From assembly GCA_947453205.1 (NCBI GenBank), contig CANGFT010000035.1:1-45366 (forward strand): DNA of 45,366 nucleotides, given 5' to 3'. This stretch comes from Beijerinckiaceae bacterium (GTDB taxonomy: Bacteria; Pseudomonadota; Alphaproteobacteria; Rhizobiales; Beijerinckiaceae). Position 1 is the first letter of the stretch. The number at the start of each line of letters is the position of its first letter. The notes beneath the pieces were generated by a model that was not told where the DNA came from, did not search any database, and worked only from the letters and a program-made list of their open reading frames with translations. The translations under genes were made by a program, and so were the position numbers. This document shows, piece after piece, positions 1-9,248 of the stretch.

Positions 1-2
1 GC

Positions 3-974
3 CGCCGCGAAATCGGCCATGGCAAGCTCGCCTGGCGCGCCGTGCGCCCGATGCTGCCGACCCAGGCCGAGTTCCCCTACACGATCCGCGTCGTGTCGGA
101 GATCACGGAATCCAACGGCTCCTCCTCCATGGCCACGGTCTGCGGCTCCTCGCTCGCCCTCATGGACGCCGGCGTTCCCCTGAAGCGTCCCACGGCGGGC
201 ATCGCCATGGGCCTCATCCTCGAGGGTGAGCGCTTTGCGGTGCTCTCCGACATTCTCGGCGACGAGGATCACCTCGGCGACATGGACTTCAAGGTGGCTG
301 GCACCGATCACGGCGTCACCTCGCTGCAGATGGACATCAAGATCGCCGGCATCACCGAAGAGATCATGCGCGTCGCCCTCGCCCAGGCGAAGGACGGCCG
401 TCTGCATATCCTCGGCGAGATGAGCAAGGCCCTGACCGGCGCCCGCGCCGAGCTGGGCGAATTCGCCCCGCGCATCGAGACCCTGAAGATCCCCACGGAC
501 AAGATCCGCGAAGTGATCGGCACCGGCGGCAAGGTGATCCGCGAGATCGTCGAGAAGACCGGCGCCAAGATCAACATCGAGGACGACGGCACCGTGAAGA
601 TCGCCTCTTCGGATGGCAACTCCATCAAGGCGGCGATCAACTGGATCAAGTCCATCGCATCCGACCCCGAAGTCGGCATGGTCTATGAGGGCACGGTGGT
701 GAAGACCACGGACTTCGGCGCCTTCGTGAACTTCTTCGGCGCCCGCGACGGCCTCGTGCATATCTCGCAGCTCGCCACCCAGCGCGTCGCCAAGACCACC
801 GATGTCGTCAAGGAAGGCGACAAGGTGAAGGTGAAGCTGATGGGCTTTGACGATCGCGGCAAGGTGCGCCTGTCCATGCGCGTCGTCGACCAGGCGACCG
901 GCGAAGACCTCGAAGCCAAGCAGAAGGCCGAGGCCGAAAAGGCCCGGGCCGAAGGCGAGCAGCCCGCCGAATAA
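3..974 (+). CDS. pnp: Polyribonucleotide nucleotidyltransferase, C-terminal part (5' end outside window)
   Basis: PNPase degrades RNA from the 3' end using phosphate and is a core part of the RNA degradosome. The open frame runs in from the window edge (first full codon at 3), so the true start lies upstream. What is visible is the end of the second RNase PH domain ([22 protein letters not shown], roughly 100-170, and the [19 protein letters not shown] stretch near 245-305), followed by a KH domain ([15 protein letters not shown] with the GxxG loop, about 505-555) and an S1 domain ([17 protein letters not shown], about 685-735). The end is rich in Glu, Lys and Ala. In many proteobacteria pnp follows rpsO; that part is not in the window. 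A terminator follows 22 bases after the stop. Identification is certain; only the 5' part is missing. Confidence 0.98.
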   Translation, partial: RREIGHGKLAWRAVRPMLPTQAEFPYTIRVVSEITESNGSSSMATVCGSSLALMDAGVPLKRPTAGIAMGLILEGERFAVLSDILGDEDHLGDMDFKVAGTDHGVTSLQMDIKIAGITEEIMRVALAQAKDGRLHILGEMSKALTGARAELGEFAPRIETLKIPTDKIREVIGTGGKVIREIVEKTGAKINIEDDGTVKIASSDGNSIKAAINWIKSIASDPEVGMVYEGTVVKTTDFGAFVNFFGARDGLVHISQLATQRVAKTTDVVKEGDKVKVKLMGFDDRGKVRLSMRVVDQATGEDLEAKQKAEAEKARAEGEQPAE

Positions 975-996
975 GGCGCGCCGCACAGATCAAATG

Positions 997-1025
997 AAAA
1001 GCGCTCTCTCGGGGGCGCTTTTTTT
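997..1025 (+). terminator. Rho-independent terminator of pnp
   Basis: AAAAGCGC and GCGCTTTT flank a C/T- and G-rich centre that can add G-C and G-T pairs, and the right arm runs straight into seven T residues. It sits 22 bases after the pnp stop, so it ends the pnp transcript and isolates it from the ABC transporter genes. Confidence 0.85.
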
Positions 1026-1143
1026 GTGGCCGGACGGTTCGCTCCGGCGGCCGCGGGAGCCTTGACCGAAATGCCCCCGCGTGATCGAGTCTATCCGGTT
1101 CACCCTCCTGAGCGACGGGAGCGTGGGAGGGAGCGTTTTTCGC

Positions 1144-1929
1144 ATGAGCGGAATTGTCGTCGAGGGGCTGCGGCATCTCTACAGGCCGAAGCGCGGCGCG
1201 CCGGTTCTGGCGCTGGAGGATGTGAACCTCAGCGTCGGGGATCAGGAATTCATCGCCCTGCTCGGCCCCTCCGGCTGCGGAAAATCCACGCTTCTCTATC
1301 TCATGGGCGGCTTCCTACCCGTTGAAAGCGGGCGCATCACCGTCGATGGCGCGCCTGTGTCCGGACCCGGCCCGGATCGGGGGATCGTCTTCCAGCATTT
1401 CGCGCTCTTTCCCTGGAAGACCGTCTTGCAGAACGTGCTCTACGGCCTTGAGCGCCAGCCAATGGCGCAGGGCGAGCGCGAGGCGCGGGCGCGGGCCTTC
1501 ATCAAGATGGTGGGCCTGTCGGGCTTCGAGAATAATTATCCCTCCCAGCTCTCGGGCGGCATGAAGCAGCGCGCCGCCATCGCCCGCACCCTCGCCATCG
1601 ACCCCAAGGTTCTGCTGATGGACGAGCCCTTCGGCGCCCTCGACGCCCAGACGCGCCACCTCATGCAGACAGAGTTGCTGGCCATCTGGCGGCGCACGCC
1701 CAAGACCGTGATCTTCGTCACCCATGACGTGCAGGAGGCGGTCTATCTGGCCGAGCGCATTGTGGTCATGTCGGCGCGGCCGGGGCGGATCAAGGAGATC
1801 GTCACGGTCGGCCTCGACAAGGCGGACCCGGAGCTGACGCGCAGCCGCGCCTTCGCCGACATGAGCGACCATGTCTGGTCGCTGGTGCGCGACGAGGCCA
1901 TCAAGGCGCAGGCGGGCGTGGGGCCATGA
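1144..1929 (+). CDS. NitT/TauT-family ABC transporter ATP-binding protein
   Basis: ATPase subunit of an importer of the nitrate/sulfonate/taurine class, acting on the cytoplasmic face of the inner membrane with the two permeases that follow. A 261-residue protein with Walker A GPSGCGKST at residues 41-49, ABC signature LSGGMKQR at 136, and Walker B LLMDEPFGALD followed by the TVIFVTHD switch histidine, all in the SsuB/TauB arrangement. I chose ATG 1144 because GGGAGGGAG lies just upstream and the family normally starts shortly before the first strand; an in-frame GTG at 1081 would add 21 unlikely residues. It overlaps the next permease by four bases (ATGA), so the genes are translationally coupled. 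Substrate cannot be told from sequence; no binding-protein gene is adjacent. Confidence 0.93.
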   Translation: MSGIVVEGLRHLYRPKRGAPVLALEDVNLSVGDQEFIALLGPSGCGKSTLLYLMGGFLPVESGRITVDGAPVSGPGPDRGIVFQHFALFPWKTVLQNVLYGLERQPMAQGEREARARAFIKMVGLSGFENNYPSQLSGGMKQRAAIARTLAIDPKVLLMDEPFGALDAQTRHLMQTELLAIWRRTPKTVIFVTHDVQEAVYLAERIVVMSARPGRIKEIVTVGLDKADPELTRSRAFADMSDHVWSLVRDEAIKAQAGVGP

Positions 1930-2678
1930 ACGCCGTTTCGAGCGCCGTCCTGCGCTATTCGCCCCTGCTGATCCTGGCCTTGGCCTGGGAGGCCGCGGCC
2001 CGCAGCGGGCTCATCTCCTCCTCGGCCCTGCCTGCGATCAGCAAGATCGCGGTGGCCTGGCTGGATCTGGCGCGCAGCGGCGACCTCACGGGCAATACGC
2101 TGGCCTCTTTGTGGCGCACCGGCGCAGGGCTGGGGCTGGCGATCCTCATCGGCGGCCTGCTGGGCTTCGCAATGGCCTTCTGGCGCGGCGCCGAGACGGC
2201 CCTGAGCCCGGTGGTGGAGCTGTTCTACCCCCTGCCGAAATCCGCCCTGATCCCCATCACCGCCCTGTGGCTCGGCTTTGGCGACGGGTCGAAGATACTG
2301 CTGATCTGCATGGGCTGCATGCTGCCGGTGACGCTCGGCGCCTTCAATGGCGCGCTCTCGGCCGATCGCACCCTGCTCTGGTCCGCCCGCAGCCTTGGCG
2401 CGAGCCGCCTGCGCAGCATGTGGGATGTGGTGCTGCCGAGCGCCGTGCCCGAACTGCTGAACGGAATCCGCACCGCCCTCGCCCTGTCCTTCGTGCTGCT
2501 GGTGAGCTCCGAGCTCATCGTCTCGCGGGAGGGGCTTGGCTATCTCATCGGCTTTCTGGGCTCCAATGGAACCTATGAGGGCATGTTCGCGGTGGTCCTG
2601 ACCGTGGCCTTCATCGGCTTTCTGGCGGACCGGCTTTACGAGGCCTTTGTGCGCAGGACGCTCGCATGGCGGGAATGA
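1926..2678 (+). CDS. NitT/TauT-family ABC transporter permease (first)
   Basis: Inner-membrane channel subunit of the importer, 250 residues with about six hydrophobic segments in the binding-protein-dependent permease fold (BPD_transp_1). The cytoplasmic EAA-like coupling loop is visible as WSARSLGASRLRSMWDVVLP followed by LNGIRTAL, where the ATPase docks. The PLPKSALIPITALWLGFGDG segment is typical of SsuC/TauC-type subunits. It starts inside the stop of the ATPase gene and its end overlaps the second permease, so the three form one operon. Two distinct permeases here imply a heterodimeric membrane domain, whereas many NitT/TauT importers use a homodimer. Confidence 0.9.
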   Translation: MNAVSSAVLRYSPLLILALAWEAAARSGLISSSALPAISKIAVAWLDLARSGDLTGNTLASLWRTGAGLGLAILIGGLLGFAMAFWRGAETALSPVVELFYPLPKSALIPITALWLGFGDGSKILLICMGCMLPVTLGAFNGALSADRTLLWSARSLGASRLRSMWDVVLPSAVPELLNGIRTALALSFVLLVSSELIVSREGLGYLIGFLGSNGTYEGMFAVVLTVAFIGFLADRLYEAFVRRTLAWRE

Positions 2679-3457
2679 ACGCGCCCTCCCCCTCTTTCGC
2701 CGCCCGCGTCGGCCAGTTCGCCCTGCGCTGGTCGCTCATCATCGCGCTCTTCGTGGCCTGGGAGCTGCTGACGCGCACCCGCACCTTCACGCCCTTCATG
2801 CTGCCCTCGCCCCAAAGCGTCTTCGAGCGCATCCTGCGCGACGCCAGTTCCGGCGACCTCTTCATCAACATGGCCCTGACGATCTACCGGGCGCTGGCGG
2901 GCTTCCTCATCGCCGCCATGGTCGGGATCAGCCTTGGCCTCGTGATGACCCGCAACGCGGGGCTGCGCTGGTTCTTCGATCCCCTGATCTCCGTGGGCTT
3001 TCCCATGCCCAAGATCACCTTCCTGCCGGTGATCGTGCTGTGGCTGGGTTTCTACGACACGGCCAAGATCAGCATGGTGGTGCTCGACGCCATCTTCCCG
3101 ATCCTCACCGCGACCATTGCAGGCGTGCGCAGCGTCGAGAAGGAGCTGATCTGGTCGGCCCGCAACCTCGGCGCACGCGAGCGCGACCTCCTGTGGCAGA
3201 TCCTGCTGCCCGCCGCCTCGCCGCAGATCCTCACGGGCCTGCAGGTCGCGCTGCCCATCGCCCTGATCGTCGCCGTCGTCGCGGAGATGATGATGGGCGG
3301 CTACGGCATGGGCGGCGCCATGATCGAGGCCTCGCGCAAGGCTGATTCACGCGGCGTCTTCGCAGGGATCATCGAGATCTCCATCGTCGGCTGGATCTTC
3401 GTGAAGGCCATGGCCATGACGCGCGCACGCTTGCTGTTCTGGCATGCCGAGCGGTAG
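2666..3457 (+). CDS. NitT/TauT-family ABC transporter permease (second)
   Basis: Second channel subunit, 263 residues, with the same fold as the preceding gene but clearly diverged. The matching signatures are the GFPMPKITFLPVIVLWLGF segment and the EAA loop WSARNLGARERDLLWQILLP. ATG 2666 has AGGA seven bases upstream; ATG 2675 would give a four-base ATGA overlap with the previous stop and is a fair alternative. This is the last gene of the transporter operon. The transporter reads as complete for energy and channel parts but lacks a periplasmic binding protein here; it may use one encoded elsewhere. No clear terminator follows before the brn locus. Confidence 0.9.
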   Translation: MAGMNAPSPSFAARVGQFALRWSLIIALFVAWELLTRTRTFTPFMLPSPQSVFERILRDASSGDLFINMALTIYRALAGFLIAAMVGISLGLVMTRNAGLRWFFDPLISVGFPMPKITFLPVIVLWLGFYDTAKISMVVLDAIFPILTATIAGVRSVEKELIWSARNLGARERDLLWQILLPAASPQILTGLQVALPIALIVAVVAEMMMGGYGMGGAMIEASRKADSRGVFAGIIEISIVGWIFVKAMAMTRARLLFWHAER

Positions 3458-3489
3458 GATTATTTTTGTAGTAACGAAAATCTTGCGAT

Positions 3490-3602
3490 GAGCTATTTGT
3501 GGTCGTGCTGGTCTGGACGCCGCGGGCGCGCGGCGTCGCATCATCAGCCTGAGGAAAGCCAATGACCGGGAACAAGCCCTCTGCCGGCCACGACTGGATT
3601 GA
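3490..3602 (+). pseudogene. Remnant of a BrnT (DUF497) toxin gene, C-terminal end only
   Basis: Two frames together spell the end of a BrnT ribonuclease toxin. From 3490 one frame reads ELFVVVLVWTPRARG, like the penultimate BrnT strand. From about 3534 a second frame reads RRIISLRKANDREQAL and stops at 3600-3602; RIIS-x-RKAN-x-RE is the conserved BrnT C-terminus. A frameshift near 3525-3533 separates them, and stops at 3472 and 3489 close the frames upstream. The rest of the toxin (some 60 residues) is absent: the ABC permease ends at 3457. The fragment lies exactly where brnT should be, overlapping the start of brnA. The family match is from memory of DUF497 sequences, so it is inference until aligned. 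Confidence 0.6.
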
Positions 3603-3819
3603 CGAAGACGACTCCCCCGACCTGTCGACGCCGGACTATCAGGCGAAATTGGCGGCCGCGACGCCGCGGCGCGGCCGCCCCAAAGCTGAATCGCCCAAGA
3701 TTTCAACGACGATCCGACTGGATGCTGATGTGCTTGAAGCGTTCCGCGCCACCGGCCCGGGCTGGCAGTCGCGGATCAACGAAGCGCTGCGGCAGGCGGT
3801 GAAAACAGGCGCTGCTTGA
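3562..3819 (+). CDS. brnA: BrnA-type antitoxin (orphan)
   Basis: 85-residue antitoxin of the BrnTA family (BrnA_antitoxin domain): an acidic N-terminus (DWIDEDDSPDLS), a basic linker GRPK, then a ribbon-helix-helix DNA-binding region STTIRLDADVLEAFRATGPGWQSRINEALRQAV. In intact pairs BrnA binds BrnT with its N-terminus and represses the operon with its C-terminal fold. GAGGAAAG lies just before the ATG. The toxin normally encoded immediately upstream survives only as a frameshifted tail (see 3490-3602). The antitoxin itself looks complete and uninterrupted, so it may persist as a DNA-binding regulator or as protection against related toxins. Family assignment is good; present role unknown. 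Confidence 0.8.
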   Translation: MTGNKPSAGHDWIDEDDSPDLSTPDYQAKLAAATPRRGRPKAESPKISTTIRLDADVLEAFRATGPGWQSRINEALRQAVKTGAA

Positions 3820-3909
3820 AACGGGGGAGCACCGTCGCCCTTTCTCGCAGACGCAACATGGCGTAAGGGAGCCGTGCAACGCCTCCCTTGCCCAAGGCTT
3901 TTCCCCGCC

Positions 3910-5532
3910 ATGATCCGCCTCGACAGCATTTCGAAACAGAACGGCTCGCAGCTTCTCTATATCGAGGCCTCCGCCGCCCTCAATCGGGGCGAGAAGATCG
4001 GCCTCGTCGGCCCCAACGGCTCGGGCAAGACCACGCTGTTTCGCATGATCACCGGCGAGGAGCTGCCGGACGAGGGGCAGGTGAGCGTCGATCGGGGCGT
4101 CACCATCGGCTATTTCAGCCAGGATGTGGGCGAAATGTCCGGCCGCAGCGCCGCCGCGGAAGTCATGGATGGCGCAGGCCCGGTGAGCGAGGTCGCCGAA
4201 CGCCTGCGGGAGCTCGAAGCCGCCATGGCCGACCCCGACCAGGCCGACAAGATGGACGAGATCATCGAGCAATATGGCGAGGCGCAGGGGCGTTTCGAGG
4301 AGCTCGGCGGCTATGCGCTCGAGGGGCGCGCGCGCGAGGTTCTGGCGGGGCTGAACTTCACCGAGGAGATGATGGACGGCGATGTGGGCGCGCTGTCGGG
4401 CGGCTGGAAGATGCGCGTGGCCCTCGCCCGCATCCTCTTGATGCGCCCCGACTGCATGTTGCTCGACGAGCCCAGCAACCATCTCGACCTCGAAAGCCTC
4501 ATCTGGCTGGAGGATTTCCTGCGGGGCTACGAGGGCGCCCTGCTCATGACCTCCCATGACCGCGCCTTCATGAACCGCATCGTCACCAAGGTGATCGAGA
4601 TCGACGGCGGCTCGCTCAATTCCTACGCGGGCGATTATGAATTCTACGAGGGCCAGCGCGCCCAGAATGAAAAGCAGCAGCAGGCCCAGTTCGAGCGCCA
4701 GCAGGCCATGCTCGCCAAGGAGATCAAGTTCATCGAACGCTTCAAGGCGCGCGCCTCCCATGCGGCGCAGGTGCAGAGCCGCGTGAAGAAGCTCGACAAG
4801 ATCGAGCGCGTGGAGCCGCCCAAACGCCGCCAGACCGTGGTCTTCGAATTTCCCCCCGCCCCGCGCTCGGGCGATGACGTCGTCACCCTGAAAGGCGTGC
4901 AGAAAAGCTATGGCGCCCGCACCATCTATGACGGGCTCGACTTCGCCATTCGCCGCAAGGAGCGCTGGTGCGTGATGGGCGTCAATGGCGCGGGCAAGTC
5001 GACGCTTTTGAAGCTGGTGGTCGGCGCCACCGAGCCGGATGCAGGCGCGGTGACCCTCGGAGGCAGCGTGAAGATGGGCTATTTCGCCCAGCACGCCATG
5101 GAGTTGCTTGGCGGCGACCTCACGGTGTTCGAGCAGCTCGAGGCGACCTTTCCGCAGGCGGGACAGGGCTCGCTGCGCGCGCTCGCGGGTTGCTTCGGTT
5201 TTTCAGGCGACGACATCGAAAAGAAATGCCGGGTGCTCTCGGGCGGCGAGAAGGCGCGGCTCGTCATGGCGCAGCTGCTCTATGATCCCCCGAATTTCCT
5301 CGTGCTGGACGAGCCGACCAACCATCTTGACCTCGCCACCAAGGAAATGCTGGTCGAGGCGCTGGCCCAATATGAAGGGGCCATGCTCTTCGTCTCCCAT
5401 GACCGGCATTTTCTGGCGAAGCTCTCCAACCGCGTGCTCGAACTGACCCCCGAGGGAGTCCATAACTATGGCGGCGGTTATGTTGAATATGTCGCGCGCA
5501 CCGGCCAGGAGGCGCCGGGCCTGCGCCGATGA
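3910..5532 (+). CDS. ABC-F family ATP-binding protein (EttA/Uup/YbiT type)
   Basis: Cytoplasmic ABC-F ATPase with two nucleotide-binding domains and no membrane part; members act on ribosomes to relieve stalled translation. 540 residues. First Walker A GPNGSGKTT near residues 34-42 and signature LSGGWKMR at 162; second Walker A GVNGAGKST at 357-365 and signature LSGGEKAR at 443. Both Walker B regions are followed by NHLDL (DEPSNHLDL, DEPTNHLDL), the ABC-F hallmark. Between them is a charged helical linker (EKQQQAQFERQQAMLAKE...), the P-site interaction motif region. ATG 3910 gives the normal MIRLDSISK start; the upstream in-frame ATG at 3874 adds 12 residues without similarity. Which ABC-F subgroup it belongs to needs a tree; YbiT-like is my best guess by length. 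Confidence 0.92.
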   Translation: MIRLDSISKQNGSQLLYIEASAALNRGEKIGLVGPNGSGKTTLFRMITGEELPDEGQVSVDRGVTIGYFSQDVGEMSGRSAAAEVMDGAGPVSEVAERLRELEAAMADPDQADKMDEIIEQYGEAQGRFEELGGYALEGRAREVLAGLNFTEEMMDGDVGALSGGWKMRVALARILLMRPDCMLLDEPSNHLDLESLIWLEDFLRGYEGALLMTSHDRAFMNRIVTKVIEIDGGSLNSYAGDYEFYEGQRAQNEKQQQAQFERQQAMLAKEIKFIERFKARASHAAQVQSRVKKLDKIERVEPPKRRQTVVFEFPPAPRSGDDVVTLKGVQKSYGARTIYDGLDFAIRRKERWCVMGVNGAGKSTLLKLVVGATEPDAGAVTLGGSVKMGYFAQHAMELLGGDLTVFEQLEATFPQAGQGSLRALAGCFGFSGDDIEKKCRVLSGGEKARLVMAQLLYDPPNFLVLDEPTNHLDLATKEMLVEALAQYEGAMLFVSHDRHFLAKLSNRVLELTPEGVHNYGGGYVEYVARTGQEAPGLRR

Positions 5533-5749
5533 AAACGGGGTGTATTACTTTATGTTAATGACATATTGAAAAAATTGTACATGTAATGAGGCAGATAAGA
5601 CAAACAGCAATATAGATGCATGACATTCGTAGGGTCACAAAAGTCCTGCCGTTCATGACATTTGCAGGAGGTCCGGGCCTTGAGATCAGGCGTCCGGGTT
5701 CAGCTTGCAATCCGTCAGAAGACCGCAGTCCGCATCCCCCCGGTCGGTC
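5533..5749 (+). promoter_or_regulatory. AT-rich leader of the RTX protease gene
   Basis: 217 bases without a supported gene. The first 100 are markedly AT-rich, unlike the surroundings, and hold several TATAAT/TTGACA-like strings without one clear pair. A strong AGGAGGT occurs at 5666-5672, but the TTG that follows it is out of frame with the protease and opens only a short frame, so its purpose is unclear. I see no hairpin terminator for the ABC-F gene. The segment most likely carries the protease promoter. Confidence 0.4.
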
Positions 5750-8700
5750 ATGCATCAGAGTTCAAAACGCTCCCAACGCTTTCTGGATGGGCTTCCGGAT
5801 TCCTTTCTGGTGCAGCTTGAAAGCGGCGTGGATGTCGCCACGCTCGATGCGAGCTTCGAGGAGCTCGGCGCGCAGAAGATTCAGGTCATCGAGCCGCCCA
5901 ATCCCGAAGAGGGCAGAGGCCCGCTTCTTCTCGTCGATTTCAACCCCGGCGAGACGGCTCAAAAAGCGCTCGGCGCCCTCGCCGATCTGCCCGGCGTCCT
6001 GTTCGCCGAGCCTGACGCGAAGCTGACGATCTTCGATCAGGGGCGGCCCGTCCACGCGAGCGCGCTGGCCGTTCAAGGCATGGATCTGGACGGCGGGGCG
6101 AGGGAGACGACGGAGGCCAGCCCCGCGCTCAACCTCATCAATGCGCCAGACGCCGCCGCCGCCACGCCGCCCGGGATCGTCGCGCCTGGCGAAGAAGCGG
6201 CTGTTCAAACCGCCATGGCGTCTGACGCCGATGGGGTCATGACGATCGACGCCGTCAGCAATGACACGAGCTATGTCAACGGCAGTCTGTGGAACATGTA
6301 TGGCGACAAGACCGCCATTGTGAACGCCTATGGCGGTCAGGCGGGCGAGGCCTGGGCGACAGGCTTCATCGGCTCCATGAAGACCGTGGTCGGCGTGGTC
6401 GACACCGGCATCGATTACACCCATCCTGACCTTTATCTGAATGTCTGGCTCAATCAGGGCGAGATCCCCACGACGCTGCGCGCTGCGCTGAAAGACGTCG
6501 ACGGCGATGGCCTCATCACCTTCCGCGACCTCAACGCCGCCGCAAATGCGGCCTATGTCTCAGACATCAACAAGAACGGCTATATCGACGCGGGCGACCT
6601 TCTGAAGGATGCGCGCTGGGCCGATGGCGTTGATGGGGACCGCAACGGTTATAAAGACGACCTGATCGGCTGGGATTTCGCCAACAACGATAACGACCCG
6701 TTTGACGACAACGGCCATGGCACCCATGTGTCCGGCACCATCGGCGCCATGGGCGGCAATGGGACAGGCGTCGTCGGCGTGAACTGGAACGTGCAGATCG
6801 TCGCGATGAAGTTCCTGGCGGCCAACGGATCGGGGGCAACCTCCGGCGCCGTTCAGGCGATCAATTACTTCACCGCCGAAGCGAAGCTTGCGCCTGTCGG
6901 TGAAAACTTCGTCGCGACCAACAATTCATGGGGCGGCGGCGGCTATTCGCAGGCGCTCGCCGACGCCGTGACCACGGCGGCCAAAAGCGACATTCTCTTC
7001 ATCGCGGCCGCCGGCAACAACGCCAGCAACAACGACACGACCGCAAACTATCCGTCCAACCTCTCGACGCTTTCCACCGCAGGCTATGAAGCCGTCGTCT
7101 CCGTCGCGTCGCTGACAAGCACGGGCGGCTTGTCTTCCTTCTCGAACTACGGCTCTTCAACCGTCGATCTCGCGGCTCCCGGCTCCTCCATCTATTCCAC
7201 GCTGCCCGGCGGCTATGGAACCTATAGCGGCACCTCCATGGCGACGCCGCTCGTCACCGGAGCCGTCGCGCTCTACGCCGCCGCCCATCCCGACGCAACG
7301 GCCGCGGAAATCAGGTCCGCGCTGCTGGCGAGCGTCGACGCCACATCTTCACTGGCGGGCTACACCGTCACCGGCGGTCGTCTCGACATCGGCAACATGC
7401 TCAACGGGGTTCCCGCGTCCAATGACATCGCCGGAAGCCTGAGCACCTCGGCCGTCCTGACGCTTGACGCTCCCTGCCTGTCGGCCATCGAAACCGCAGG
7501 CGATCAGGACTGGTTCAAGGTCACGCTGGCCAAGGGCTACATTTATACATTCGCCATGGACGCTGCGGCGGGTTCGGCCATAGATCCCTATCTGCGCTTG
7601 CTGGACTCCACGGGCAAGGAACTCGCCGCCAACGACGACGCCGATGGGAACAACGCGCGCATTTCCGTCATCGCCAATGTCGATGTGACCTGTTTCGTCA
7701 GCGCGCAGGCCTATCAGACGACCGTGGGCGCCTATGCGCTTTCCATGACGGTCTCTCTTGGATCGCTTGTTCTCTCGGGAACCTCGGCAAGCGACAATCT
7801 CGTCGGCGCCGCCGGAAATGACTCGCTGACCGGCCTTGGCGGCAATGACACGCTCGACGGCGGCCTTGGCGCGGACACGATGACCGGCGGCTCGGGGAAC
7901 GATGTCTATTATGTCGATAATGCTGGCGACGTCGTCGTCGAGCAGGCCTCCGAAGGAACGGACACGGTCAATGCGGCCATCAGCTATGCGCTGACCGCCA
8001 ATGTGGAGAACCTGACCCTGACGGGCACGGCCGCCATCAACGCGACCGGCAACACGCTCAACAATGTCCTCAACGGCAACGCCGGCGCCAATGTCCTTGA
8101 TGGCGGCATGGGCGCGGACACCATGACCGGGGGCGCAGGCGATGATGTCTATATCGTCGATAACGGCAGCGACCTCGTCGTGGAGGCGGCCGCTGGAGGC
8201 GTGGACACGGTCAACGCCTCGATCACCTATGCGCTGACCGCCAATGTGGAGAACCTGACCCTGACCGGCACGGCCGTCATCAACGCGACCGGCAATGCCC
8301 TGGGCAATGTCATCAATGGCAATGTCGCCAACAACATCATCGACGGCGGCGCGGGCGCCGACACGATGGCGGGCGGCGCCGGAGATGACGCCTATATCGT
8401 GGATAATGCGGGCGATGTCGTCATAGAAGCCGCTTCCGAGGGAACCGACAGCGTCAACGCCTCCGTCAGCTATGCCCTGACGGCCAATGTCGAGAAGCTC
8501 ACGCTGACCGGCTCCGCCGCGATCAACGCCACAGGCAATGCGCTGGGCAACGTCATCAATGGGAACGCCGGCGCCAACATCATCGACGGCGGCGCAGGCG
8601 CTGACACGATGGCGGGCGGCGCTGGCGATGACACCTATTTTGTCGACAATGTCGGCGATGTCGTCACCGAGACCAGTTCAGGCGGCGCGGATGTGGTCAA

Positions 8701-9235
8701 CGCCTCCATCAGCTACACGCTGGCCGCCTATGTCGAAAACCTCAACCTGATCGGCTCCGGCGCGATCAATGGCGCCGGCAACGACCTCAACAACATCATC
8801 AACGGCAACGCCGCGAACAATGCGCTCGACGGCGGCGCAGGGCTCGACGTCATCTTCGGCGGCGCTGGCGATGACAGGATCAACGGCGGCCTCGGCGCCG
8901 ACACGCTCGACGGCGGCGCGGGCGCGGACATCTTCGTGTTCAGCACGGCGCTTGGTTCGAGCAACGTGGACCGGATCAACAATTTCTCCGCAGTGGACGA
9001 TACGATCGCGCTGGATCATACGATCTTCGCGGCCCTGCCCATCGGCGCCTTGACGGTCGGCGCCTTCAACACGGGCGCTTCGGCGACGCAGGCCGATGAC
9101 CGCGTCATCTACAATATGTCCACAGGCGCCTTGCTTTACGACGCCGATGGCAGCGGCAAGGGCGCGGCGATTCAATTCGCGACCCTCTCGGGCGTCACGG
9201 GAACGCTCAGCGCCGCTGATTTCGTGATCTTCTGA
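5750..9235 (+). CDS. Secreted RTX-type subtilisin-like serine protease (S8 family)
   Basis: Large calcium-dependent extracellular protease, 1161 residues from ATG 5750 (TTG 5705 is an in-frame alternative; neither has a good ribosome site). There is no N-terminal signal peptide. Order: a propeptide-like region (about 15-100); an S8 catalytic domain with Asp218 (VVDTGID), His323 (HGTH), oxyanion Asn423 (AAAGNN) and Ser496 (GTSMATP); acidic EF-hand/dockerin-like loops between Asp and His ([26 protein letters not shown]); a pre-peptidase C-terminal domain (about 560-680, DQDWFKVTL); glycine-rich RTX nonapeptides and four 81-residue units; and a C-terminal RTX block ending in ...SAADFVIF, a typical type I secretion signal. 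The catalytic set is complete, so the enzyme should be active. No HlyB/HlyD/TolC-type exporter is encoded in this window. Confidence 0.93.
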   Translation: MHQSSKRSQRFLDGLPDSFLVQLESGVDVATLDASFEELGAQKIQVIEPPNPEEGRGPLLLVDFNPGETAQKALGALADLPGVLFAEPDAKLTIFDQGRPVHASALAVQGMDLDGGARETTEASPALNLINAPDAAAATPPGIVAPGEEAAVQTAMASDADGVMTIDAVSNDTSYVNGSLWNMYGDKTAIVNAYGGQAGEAWATGFIGSMKTVVGVVDTGIDYTHPDLYLNVWLNQGEIPTTLRAALKDVDGDGLITFRDLNAAANAAYVSDINKNGYIDAGDLLKDARWADGVDGDRNGYKDDLIGWDFANNDNDPFDDNGHGTHVSGTIGAMGGNGTGVVGVNWNVQIVAMKFLAANGSGATSGAVQAINYFTAEAKLAPVGENFVATNNSWGGGGYSQALADAVTTAAKSDILFIAAAGNNASNNDTTANYPSNLSTLSTAGYEAVVSVASLTSTGGLSSFSNYGSSTVDLAAPGSSIYSTLPGGYGTYSGTSMATPLVTGAVALYAAAHPDATAAEIRSALLASVDATSSLAGYTVTGGRLDIGNMLNGVPASNDIAGSLSTSAVLTLDAPCLSAIETAGDQDWFKVTLAKGYIYTFAMDAAAGSAIDPYLRLLDSTGKELAANDDADGNNARISVIANVDVTCFVSAQAYQTTVGAYALSMTVSLGSLVLSGTSASDNLVGAAGNDSLTGLGGNDTLDGGLGADTMTGGSGNDVYYVDNAGDVVVEQASEGTDTVNAAISYALTANVENLTLTGTAAINATGNTLNNVLNGNAGANVLDGGMGADTMTGGAGDDVYIVDNGSDLVVEAAAGGVDTVNASITYALTANVENLTLTGTAVINATGNALGNVINGNVANNIIDGGAGADTMAGGAGDDAYIVDNAGDVVIEAASEGTDSVNASVSYALTANVEKLTLTGSAAINATGNALGNVINGNAGANIIDGGAGADTMAGGAGDDTYFVDNVGDVVTETSSGGADVVNASISYTLAAYVENLNLIGSGAINGAGNDLNNIINGNAANNALDGGAGLDVIFGGAGDDRINGGLGADTLDGGAGADIFVFSTALGSSNVDRINNFSAVDDTIALDHTIFAALPIGALTVGAFNTGASATQADDRVIYNMSTGALLYDADGSGKGAAIQFATLSGVTGTLSAADFVIF
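7859..8830 (+). repeat. Four tandem 243-bp units encoding RTX-type 81-residue repeats
   Basis: Units run 7859-8101, 8102-8344, 8345-8587 and 8588-8830, with the start of a fifth at 8831. Each begins with GG.GADTM.GG.GDD.Y.VDN (the RTX turn), passes through a strand containing [11 protein letters not shown], and ends with NATGN.L.NV.NGN. The spacing is exactly 243 bases each time, with no indels. Long stretches are identical at the DNA level between units, which points to recent duplication or gene conversion inside the protease gene. Confidence 0.9.
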
Positions 9236-9248
9236 AAGCGCGGCGCCG

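Noticed and set aside
3703-5094. A 463-codon minus-strand frame opposite the ABC-F gene
   Set aside because: Shadow frame: no family resemblance, while the plus strand carries all ABC-F motifs.
7859-8830. Regular 243-bp repeats as a CRISPR array
   Set aside because: The units are fully coding, in frame, and RTX in nature; there are no short repeats with unique spacers anywhere in the window.
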